The position numbers and the translations under genes are program-made. Under the pieces are notes generated by a model, which saw nothing but the letters and a program-made list of their open reading frames with translations, was not told where the DNA came from and searched no databases. Positions 16,111 through 21,922 of a stretch of DNA of 21,922 nt are shown here, in pieces. The stretch lies in NCBI GenBank assembly GCA_002490635.1, contig DKUJ01000017.1, positions 86,244 to 108,165 of the forward strand. Direction: 5' to 3'. The stretch comes from Porphyromonadaceae bacterium UBA7207 (GTDB taxonomy: Bacteria; Bacteroidota; Bacteroidia; Bacteroidales; Muribaculaceae). How positions within the stretch are numbered: position 1 is the stretch's first letter; each line of letters begins with the position of its first letter.

Positions 16111-16127
16111 AATTCTGTGTCAGAATT
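16111..16127 (-). other. Small hairpin at the prfC stop
   Basis: AATTCTG (16111-16117), TGT, CAGAATT (16121-16127) is a perfect 7-bp inverted repeat that overlaps the prfC stop codon. On the minus strand it is followed by a T- and A-rich stretch. It is AT-rich and weak, so it is at best an attenuator or RNA-processing site between prfC and the small secreted-protein gene. Confidence 0.3.
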
Positions 16128-17700
16128 CCGAAGAGAAGTGGAAGCGGATTTTCGGGAAGTCGTTCTGCGCCATGGTGAGCACATATGCCGAATCGGCAAG
16201 GAATACATCGCGGCCTTCGCGGTCGGTAGCCATGAACTGGAACTTGCGTTTCTTGAAAGCATCGAGCACCGCAGCATCGTCGCTTTCAACCCAACATGCC
16301 TTGTGCATGCTCATGGGCTCCCACCGGCACTGGGCGCCGTATTCATGGAGCAGACGGTACTGAATCACCTCAAACTGGAGCTGACCCACCGTGCCGATAA
16401 TCTTGCGGCCATTGAACTGGTGCACAAACAGCTGCGCCACACCCTCGTCCATAAGCTGCTGGATTCCTTTGTCGAGCTGCTTGGCTTTCATGGGGTCGGC
16501 GTTCTCGATGTACATGAAAAGTTCGGGAGAGAATGAAGGCAGTCCTTTGTAATGGATAAGCTCGCCGGAGGTTACGGTATCGCCGATTTTGAAAGTTCCA
16601 TTGTCGGGAATACCGACAATATCGCCCGGGAAAGCCTCGTCGACAATATTCTTTTTCTGAGCCATGAAAGCCGTAGGAGCGGCGAATCTGAGGGTTTTGC
16701 CAGAGCGAACGTGCAGATACGGCGCATTGCGCTCGAAGCGCCCCGAGCACACCTTCACAAATGCTATGCATGAGCGATGGTTGGGGTCCATGTTGGCATG
16801 AATCTTGAACACAAAGCCGCTGAAAGCCGGTTCGGAAGGCTCCACAAGCCTTTCCACTGCGGCAACGGGCCGCGGCGAAGGTGCTATCCGCACAAAGCAG
16901 TCGAGCAGCTCCTTTACTCCGAATGTATTCAAGGCCGAGCCGAAGAATACGGGAGCCACTTCGCCGGCAAGGTAACTTCCGGTTTCGAACTCGGGATAGA
17001 CGCCCTCGATAAGTTCGAGATCTTCGCGGAGTTTCGCGGCATCGGCTTCGCCGACGGCGGCATCGATACGCGGGTCGTCGATTCTGTCGATTTCGACACG
17101 TTCGGTCGCTTTCTGCTTGTCGGGGGTGAAGAGGTCGAGGCTGTGCTCGAAGATATTATAGACGCCTTTGAACTTCGCACCGATATTAATGGGCCAGCTC
17201 AGAGGGCGAACGGCGATTTTAAGTTCGGCTTCCAGCTCGTCGAGGATGTCGAACGGATCGCGACCCTCCCGGTCGAGTTTGTTGACAAATATAATCACCG
17301 GCGTACGCCTCATGCGGCACACCTCCATTAGTTTTCTTGTCTGCTGCTCCACGCCCTTGGCCACGTCGACCACGATAATGACACTGTCGACTGCGGTAAG
17401 TGTCCGGTATGTGTCCTCGGCAAAGTCCTGGTGTCCGGGTGTGTCGAGGATATTTATTTTGTAGTCGCCGTAGTTGAATCCCATTACCGAAGTCGCCACC
17501 GAAATGCCTCGCTGTTTTTCGATTTCCATCCAGTCGCTGGTGGCGGTCTTCTTTATCTTGTTGCTCTTTACGGCTCCGGCTATGTGTATCGCGCCACCGA
17601 AAAGAAGGAGTTTTTCGGTAAGTGTGGTCTTGCCGGCGTCGGGGTGGGATATGATGGCGAAAGTTCGCCGGCGTTTTATTTCATCGCAGATGTCGGCCAT
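16120..17700 (-). CDS. prfC: Peptide chain release factor 3 (RF3)
   Basis: A 526-residue translational GTPase that recycles RF1/RF2 from the ribosome after peptide release. G1 is HPDAGKT (19-25), switch I includes RGISV (64-68), G3 is DTPGH (86-90), and G4 is NKLD (140-143). The absence of EF-G domain IV and the length fit RF3 and distinguish it from EF-G and LepA. Its ATG lies 4 nt after the rfbD stop, so it appears to be the second gene of the operon. Confidence 0.96.
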   Translation of the reverse strand: MADICDEIKRRRTFAIISHPDAGKTTLTEKLLLFGGAIHIAGAVKSNKIKKTATSDWMEIEKQRGISVATSVMGFNYGDYKINILDTPGHQDFAEDTYRTLTAVDSVIIVVDVAKGVEQQTRKLMEVCRMRRTPVIIFVNKLDREGRDPFDILDELEAELKIAVRPLSWPINIGAKFKGVYNIFEHSLDLFTPDKQKATERVEIDRIDDPRIDAAVGEADAAKLREDLELIEGVYPEFETGSYLAGEVAPVFFGSALNTFGVKELLDCFVRIAPSPRPVAAVERLVEPSEPAFSGFVFKIHANMDPNHRSCIAFVKVCSGRFERNAPYLHVRSGKTLRFAAPTAFMAQKKNIVDEAFPGDIVGIPDNGTFKIGDTVTSGELIHYKGLPSFSPELFMYIENADPMKAKQLDKGIQQLMDEGVAQLFVHQFNGRKIIGTVGQLQFEVIQYRLLHEYGAQCRWEPMSMHKACWVESDDAAVLDAFKKRKFQFMATDREGRDVFLADSAYVLTMAQNDFPKIRFHFSSEF

Positions 17701-17704
17701 GTGG

Positions 17705-18571
17705 TCAGATGATATTTATGGCGGCGATGCACTTGCGCAGCGATGCCTGCCAATGGGGAATCGATATCCCGAATGTTGCTTTAATTTTACTTTTATCGAG
17801 CACTGTGTATGCGGGACGCACCGCCGGTGTGGTGTAGTCGGCGGAAGACACCGGGACAACAGCTTCCGCCTGCCGGTGCATGCCCGCGGTTTCGAGGATT
17901 GCCACGGCGAAGTCGTACCAGCTTGCTATGCCCTCGTTGGAATAGTTGTATATGCCTGGCATCCATGCCGGCGCTGTCAGCACGGTCATCACCGCCTGAG
18001 CCAGGTCGGCTGCGTAGGTGGGGGTGCCGGTCTGGTCCACGACCACCTCCAGGCGCTTGTCCTGGCGGCCGCGTTCGAGGATGGTGTGCACGAAGTTGTT
18101 GTTTCCTGCGGAATACAGCCATCCGGTGCGGATAATCACACTTTCGGGAGCCAGTCCCAGAAGGGCTGTCTCTCCGCGGCGCTTTGTGCTGCCGTAGACA
18201 TTCAGCGGATTGGGCTTCGCGCTTTCGTCGTACGGACGACAGGCCATACCGTCGAAAATATAGTCGGTGGAAATATGGAGTATGCGGAAATCGAGTTCAT
18301 CGGCAAGTCTGGCGATATTCTCCACCGCCGCAATGTTGGCGGCAGCGCATTGCGCCTTCTGCTCCTCCGCACGGTCGACGGCTGTGTATGCCGCGCAGTT
18401 GACCACATGGGTGAATCGCTCGCGCCTCAGAAAAGCTTCGACCTCGCTGGAATCGGTCAAATCGAGGCTGTCGATATCCACTCCTATGGCTTCAACCTTG
18501 GGAATGACGGCGGCAAGTGCCATCAACTCACTACCCAGCTGGCCTTTGCATCCTGTAATCAGAATTCTCAT
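17705..18571 (-). CDS. rfbD: dTDP-4-dehydrorhamnose reductase
   Basis: A 288-residue short-chain dehydrogenase of the RmlD/RfbD family, which makes dTDP-L-rhamnose in the last step of the pathway. The Rossmann motif is GCKGQLG (7-13); STDYIFDG (101-108) supplies the catalytic Ser/Thr region; YGSTK (126-130) carries the catalytic Tyr and Lys; CAAYTAVDRAE (59-69) is family-typical. The other rhamnose genes (rfbA, B, C) are not in the window. It is the first gene after a strong promoter match, with prfC 4 nt behind. Confidence 0.94.
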   Translation of the reverse strand: MRILITGCKGQLGSELMALAAVIPKVEAIGVDIDSLDLTDSSEVEAFLRRERFTHVVNCAAYTAVDRAEEQKAQCAAANIAAVENIARLADELDFRILHISTDYIFDGMACRPYDESAKPNPLNVYGSTKRRGETALLGLAPESVIIRTGWLYSAGNNNFVHTILERGRQDKRLEVVVDQTGTPTYAADLAQAVMTVLTAPAWMPGIYNYSNEGIASWYDFAVAILETAGMHRQAEAVVPVSSADYTTPAVRPAYTVLDKSKIKATFGISIPHWQASLRKCIAAINII

Positions 18572-18609
18572 AGTTTTGTTTTGACGCTTGAAAATGGCTT
18601 CACAACATG

Positions 18610-18641
18610 CAAAATTAGCAAAAAATCCTCACAGAGGCAAA
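18610..18641 (-). promoter_or_regulatory. Promoter of the rfbD-prfC operon
   Basis: Read on the minus strand, TTTG (18641-18638) and TAATTTTG (18617-18610) are separated by 20 nt, an excellent match to the Bacteroidota primary-sigma consensus. The expected transcript start is near 18602-18605, about 30 nt before the rfbD ATG. It probably drives all five minus-strand genes down to the GH9 gene. Confidence 0.72.
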
Positions 18642-18652
18642 CCGGATTTGCC
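18636..18652. promoter_or_regulatory. Inverted repeat over the rfbD -33 box
   Basis: GGCAAA (18636-18641), CCGGA, TTTGCC (18647-18652) is a perfect 6-bp inverted repeat that includes the -33 TTTG of the rfbD promoter. Its place makes it a candidate operator. The remainder of the 214-bp divergent gap (18572-18785) holds no gene. Confidence 0.4.
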
Positions 18653-18746
18653 CCAGCACCCAGGCCGCCAGCAGAAGCTCCGGTTCGCATCAACTCCGGC
18701 AGCACAGCCAACAGACCGCCGGTGAACCTATGCCATCGGGAATGTG

Positions 18747-18778
18747 TTTGATTTTTACGATTTTTATGCTTATCTTCG
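18747..18778 (+). promoter_or_regulatory. Promoter of the HD-nicotinamidase/pncB operon
   Basis: TTTG (18747-18750) and TATCTTCG (18771-18778) are 20 nt apart; the -7 box has one mismatch to TAnnTTTG. The transcript would start near 18782-18785, right at the ATG at 18786, so the mRNA would be leaderless or nearly so. This position also argues against an upstream ATG at 18744, which would lie before the transcript start. Confidence 0.55.
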
Positions 18779-18785
18779 GAACCAT

Positions 18786-19979
18786 ATGACAATAAACAAT
18801 AAAGAAATATCGAAACTGCCGGCACCTGCCGACGACTTTTTCCGCCAATGGCGCGATTTCATGTATTCCGGCAAGGTGTCGTTCAACCGCGGCGACAGCC
18901 CTGTGCACGGCATGGACCACTACGAACGCGTGCTCTACCATGCCCTGGCTGTGGGCTTCGAAGAATTCGGCGCCGACAACCAGACACTTGAGATTCTTGC
19001 ACATGCGGCTGTTTTCCACGACTCGCGGCGCCTCGACGACGAGTTCGACACCGGCCACGGCGCACGTGCCGCGGCATACTACACGCGCTTTTGCGGCACA
19101 GATTCCGGTGTCGTGTACCACCCCGAGACCGATATCGCCATCCGCTATCACGACCTGCCCGACGAACTGGGGCTCGAGGCAATCCGGAGCCGTTTCAGCG
19201 ATGCCGCCGCCAAGCGCGCTCTTGCCGTTTTCAAAGTTTTCAAAGACGCGGATGCCCTGGACCGCTGGCGGTTGGGCAACAAGGGGCTGGACACTCGATT
19301 CCTGCGCACAGAAGCAGCCCGCAGCATGGTGGATACCGCACGGGGGCTTGTGGCAGCAACCTCCGCCTACGACATCACGGACATGGAACGCCGCATCGCC
19401 TCACGGAGCGACCGCAGCCATGCCATGCTGCTGATTGTGGATCCGCAGACCGACTTTGTCGATGGCTCCCTGCCTGTCGCCGGTGCAAGAGTGGCCATTA
19501 CCGCCCTGGCGGAATATGTGCGTACCCAGGGCGACGGATATGCCGCTGTGGTTGTGAGCGTCGACCGCCATCCGGCCGGCCACTGCTCTTTCGCCGGCAA
19601 TGGCGGCATATGGCCGCGCCACTGCGTAGCCGGCAGCGAAGGCTGCGGGATATGGCCACCGCTGGCCCGTGCGCTGGAAACCCTGCCAAAGGGCTTTACC
19701 GTGCTGGCCAAAGGCACCGATATCGACCGCGAGGAATACTCGCTGTTCGCAAACAAGGCAGCCGCGTCCGAACTGGATGCTATTGTGGCAGCTCACAATA
19801 TATCGCGCATCGATGTATGCGGACTTGCCGGCGACATATGCGTGCGCAATACTCTGGCCGACGGTTCCGCAATCTACGGCAAAGAGCGCTTCTGCGTGCT
19901 GCGCTCCTTCACCGCGTCGACCGATGGCGGCCACGCTTTGAATGAACTTATTGAATCCGAAAAACTATGCGCCGTATAA
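18786..19979 (+). CDS. pncA: HD-domain/nicotinamidase fusion protein
   Basis: A 397-residue two-domain protein. Residues about 10-195 form an HD phosphohydrolase-like domain with HGMDH (41-45), FHDSRR (77-82; H78 and D79 as the HD pair), a HG at 91-92, H122/D123 and KDADALDR (153-160). Residues about 213-397 form an isochorismatase-fold nicotinamidase: D219 in DPQTDF, metal ligands D260, H262 and H266 in DRHPAGHCSF, WPRHCV (276-281), K309 in AKGTD, and nucleophile C352 in GLAGDICVRNT. The full Asp-Lys-Cys triad predicts hydrolysis of nicotinamide to nicotinate and ammonia. The two domains are in one uninterrupted frame. The HD domain's substrate is unknown; both nicotinamide recycling linked to nucleotide breakdown and a purely structural role are possible. 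The stop overlaps the pncB start by 13 nt. An in-frame ATG at 18744 is not preferred, given the promoter. Confidence 0.93.
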   Translation: MTINNKEISKLPAPADDFFRQWRDFMYSGKVSFNRGDSPVHGMDHYERVLYHALAVGFEEFGADNQTLEILAHAAVFHDSRRLDDEFDTGHGARAAAYYTRFCGTDSGVVYHPETDIAIRYHDLPDELGLEAIRSRFSDAAAKRALAVFKVFKDADALDRWRLGNKGLDTRFLRTEAARSMVDTARGLVAATSAYDITDMERRIASRSDRSHAMLLIVDPQTDFVDGSLPVAGARVAITALAEYVRTQGDGYAAVVVSVDRHPAGHCSFAGNGGIWPRHCVAGSEGCGIWPPLARALETLPKGFTVLAKGTDIDREEYSLFANKAAASELDAIVAAHNISRIDVCGLAGDICVRNTLADGSAIYGKERFCVLRSFTASTDGGHALNELIESEKLCAV

Positions 19980-21172
19980 TCAACCACTTCACCGACGACG
20001 ACCTCTACAAGTTCACAATGTGTGTGGCTGTGGTGGACAACTTTCCCCGCACCCAGGTGCGCTATACTTTCATCGACCGCGACAACACATGCTATCCTCC
20101 GGGCTTCGCAGCCGAAGTGGAACGACAGACAGCCATGCTCGAGGAGCTCGTGATCACCGACCAGGAAGTGGAGTTCATGCAGCGGCGCTGCCCGTATATT
20201 CCGTCATGGTTCTATGGCTATCTGAAAGGATTCCGCTACGACCGCCGGTGGGTCACTGTCAGCCAGGACTGCGAGGGACGCCTGAGAATCACCATCGAGG
20301 GCAACTGGAGCAGTGTGATTCTCATGGAGGTGAAAATACTGGCCATCGTGTCCGAATTATATTATATCGTAACGGGCCAGGAAGCCGCCATGGACTACGA
20401 CGCCTTCGCCGAAGTATCCTCAGCGAAGGCCAGGCGCCTGCTCGAGGCCGGATGCATGTTCAGCGACTTCGGCACCCGCCGCCGTGCCAGTTTCAAAGCC
20501 CAGGACACCGCGGTGGCGGCCATGGCGGCCACCGCCAGAGCCATGAAGTCGGCAGGCCGTTTCGTGGGCACAAGCAATGTATATCTGGCCATGAAACACG
20601 ACCTTACGCCACTGGGCACTATGGCGCATGAATTCGTGTGCGCCATCGCCGGCATGTATGGTCCGCAGATGGCCAACCACCTTGCCATGCGCGCCTGGTC
20701 CAACACCTACCGCGGCGCCCTCGGCACCTTCCTGTACGATACTTACGGATGGGAAATCTTCAGTCTGAACTTTTCGGAAGATTTCGCCAACATGTTCAAA
20801 GGCCTCAGAGTCGACAGCGGCGACAACCGCGAGCAACTCGACAAGATATGCCACAAATACCGCTCGCTCTCCATCGACCCGGCAACCAAACAGGTCGTGT
20901 TCAGCAATGCCCTCGACGTCGACAGAGCCATCGAGCTCAACGCCTATGCCCGCGGTCGCTGCCAGCCGTCGTTCGGCATCGGCACTCATTTCACCAACGA
21001 CTTCCCCGGCGTTACGCCGAGAAATATCGTAATAAAACTTGTGGCTGTGAAAATCACGGAATCGTGGCCGTTCTTCTGCTCCACCTGCAAACTCAGCGAG
21101 GACCGCGGAAAGCACTCCGGCGATGCGGACACAGTGGAACGCTTCAAAGCCCTGATTCACTTTCCCAAATAG
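19967..21172 (+). CDS. pncB: Nicotinate phosphoribosyltransferase
   Basis: A 401-residue enzyme that condenses nicotinate with PRPP, with ATP use, to give nicotinate mononucleotide. Family motifs: DLYKFTM (12-18), FSDFGTRRRASF (165-176), GTSNVYLAMKHDLTPLGTMAHEF (201-223; H221 corresponds to the phosphorylated His of the family), RVDSGDN in the PRPP/phosphate region, and SFGIGTHFTND near 332-342. Length is normal for the bacterial enzyme. It starts inside the end of the HD-nicotinamidase gene (13-nt overlap), so the two consecutive salvage steps are translationally coupled. No clear terminator follows. Confidence 0.96.
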   Translation: MRRIINHFTDDDLYKFTMCVAVVDNFPRTQVRYTFIDRDNTCYPPGFAAEVERQTAMLEELVITDQEVEFMQRRCPYIPSWFYGYLKGFRYDRRWVTVSQDCEGRLRITIEGNWSSVILMEVKILAIVSELYYIVTGQEAAMDYDAFAEVSSAKARRLLEAGCMFSDFGTRRRASFKAQDTAVAAMAATARAMKSAGRFVGTSNVYLAMKHDLTPLGTMAHEFVCAIAGMYGPQMANHLAMRAWSNTYRGALGTFLYDTYGWEIFSLNFSEDFANMFKGLRVDSGDNREQLDKICHKYRSLSIDPATKQVVFSNALDVDRAIELNAYARGRCQPSFGIGTHFTNDFPGVTPRNIVIKLVAVKITESWPFFCSTCKLSEDRGKHSGDADTVERFKALIHFPK

Positions 21173-21224
21173 CATGCAGAGGCACAAGGCGTCCCTGGCC
21201 GGAGAGCGGTTGGATATTTTTTCG

Positions 21225-21264
21225 TAACTTTGCGGTCGCGATGGCGTATGACCTGACATCGCGA
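21225..21264 (+). promoter_or_regulatory. Candidate ychF promoter and leader inverted repeat
   Basis: TAACTTTG (21225-21232) matches TAnnTTTG exactly and sits in the context TTTTTTCGTAACTTTGC; no TTTG lies at the right distance upstream. Just downstream TCGCGAT (21236-21242) and ATCGCGA (21258-21264) form a perfect 7-bp inverted repeat around the expected transcript start, able to form a leader hairpin or act as an operator. It lies in the 124-bp gap before ychF. Confidence 0.5.
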
Positions 21265-21296
21265 TAATATTCACCGACAACAAGCGAACATACAAT

Positions 21297-21922
21297 ATGG
21301 CACTCCAGTGTGGCATCGTAGGCCTCCCGAATGTGGGCAAATCCACTCTTTTCAACTGCCTCTCCAACGCCAAGGCCGCCTCGGCCAATTTTCCCTTCTG
21401 CACCATCGAGCCCAATGTTGGTGTAATCACCGTTCCCGACGACCGTCTGGGTAAACTCGTGGAAATGTGCAATCCCCGCTCGGTTGTTCCCGCCACCGTG
21501 GAGATTGTGGATATCGCCGGCCTCGTGAAAGGCGCCTCAAAAGGCGAAGGCCTCGGCAACAAATTCCTTGCCAATATCCGCGAGACCGATGCCATAATAC
21601 ACGTACTGCGCTGCTTCGACGACGACAACATAACACATGTCGACGGCAGCGTGAACCCCGTGCGTGACAAGGAAATTATCGACTACGAACTCCTTATCAA
21701 AGACCTTGAAACTGTGGAAAGCCGCCTTGCGCGCACTCTCAAACAGGCACAGACCGGCGGCGACAAGGTTGCCAAAATGCAATATCAGGTGCTCAGCGCC
21801 ATAAAAGAAGCACTCGACCACGGACTGCCAGCACGCAGCGTGAGCTTCGACAGCCCCGACGAACAGAAGTTTGCCCGCGAGCTGTTTCTGCTCACCTCCA
21901 AGCCGGTGCTCTACGTCTGCAA
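21297..21922 (+). CDS. ychF: YchF/OLA1 family ATPase, 3' partial
   Basis: The ATG at 21297 opens a frame running off the window end, with 208 complete residues visible of about 365 expected. G1 is GLPNVGKS (9-16); G2 lies in FPFCTIEPNVGV; G3 is DIAG in EIVDIAGLVKGASKGEGLGNKFL. The family prefers ATP over GTP owing to a changed G4 (NxxE), which falls just after the cut at YVC. YchF is linked to ribosome binding and redox stress responses. It is separated from pncB by 124 bp with its own promoter-like site, so it is probably a separate unit. Confidence 0.97.
   Translation, partial: MALQCGIVGLPNVGKSTLFNCLSNAKAASANFPFCTIEPNVGVITVPDDRLGKLVEMCNPRSVVPATVEIVDIAGLVKGASKGEGLGNKFLANIRETDAIIHVLRCFDDDNITHVDGSVNPVRDKEIIDYELLIKDLETVESRLARTLKQAQTGGDKVAKMQYQVLSAIKEALDHGLPARSVSFDSPDEQKFARELFLLTSKPVLYVC

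Noticed and set aside
18660..18720. A possible tRNA-like GGTTCGCATC segment in the rfbD/HD intergenic gap
   Set aside because: Only a T-loop-like string is present; no acceptor, D-arm or anticodon stem can be drawn around it.
17474..18751. A 425-codon plus-strand open frame opposite prfC and rfbD
   Set aside because: It is antisense to two conserved genes, Cys- and His-rich in a random way, and has no recognisable domain.
20420..21670. A 416-codon reverse-strand open frame across pncB and the start of ychF
   Set aside because: It lies antisense to two clearly conserved genes and shows no family motifs; a GC-rich third-position pattern explains the long frame.

Overview
The window is a GC-rich, densely coded stretch of a Bacteroidota chromosome. 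The DUF2723 membrane protein, ACT-domain SerB, acidic-tailed Obg, DUF3737 protein and several matches to the Bacteroidota promoter (TTTG, about 20 bases, then TAnnTTTG) point to Bacteroidales. The high GC would suit a Muribaculaceae-like gut bacterium, but that family assignment is inference. I see no tRNA, rRNA, CRISPR array, transposase or phage gene; it reads as core chromosome.

Layout. (A) 1-5302, plus strand: a DUF2723 membrane protein (5' end outside the window), a NodB-type deacetylase and queG, joined by two 1-nt TGATG overlaps. (B) 5235-5744, minus strand: a lone ECF sigma factor whose 3' end overlaps queG by 68 nt. (C) 5745-6007: a divergent intergenic region with a hairpin flanked by a 13-nt direct repeat. 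(D) 6008-9086, plus: a DUF3737 beta-helix protein, a MalY/PatB PLP enzyme and a CBS-nucleotidyltransferase, joined by ATGA overlaps. (E) 9171-13025, plus: obg, prmC, recX and serB, closed by a strong hairpin terminator at 13037-13074. (F) 18571 down to 13087, minus: rfbD, prfC, a small secreted heptad-repeat protein, cdsA and a secreted GH9 enzyme, probably one operon from a promoter at 18610-18641. (G) 18786-21172, plus: an HD-nicotinamidase fusion overlapping pncB. (H) 21297 to the end: the 5' part of ychF.

How the genes fit. Region G encodes two successive steps of NAD salvage (nicotinamide to nicotinate to nicotinate mononucleotide), with an HD phosphohydrolase domain of unknown job fused to the first enzyme; this is the most promising lead for a new biochemical system. 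Region D couples three enzymes or scaffolds with no obvious shared pathway. Region F mixes translation termination (RF3), rhamnose-nucleotide synthesis, phospholipid synthesis and a secreted glycanase. Region E is housekeeping: ribosome-linked GTPase, release-factor methylation, RecA modulation and serine synthesis.

Other points of interest are a QueG with an altered conserved loop, the convergent queG/sigma overlap, and inverted repeats at several promoters.
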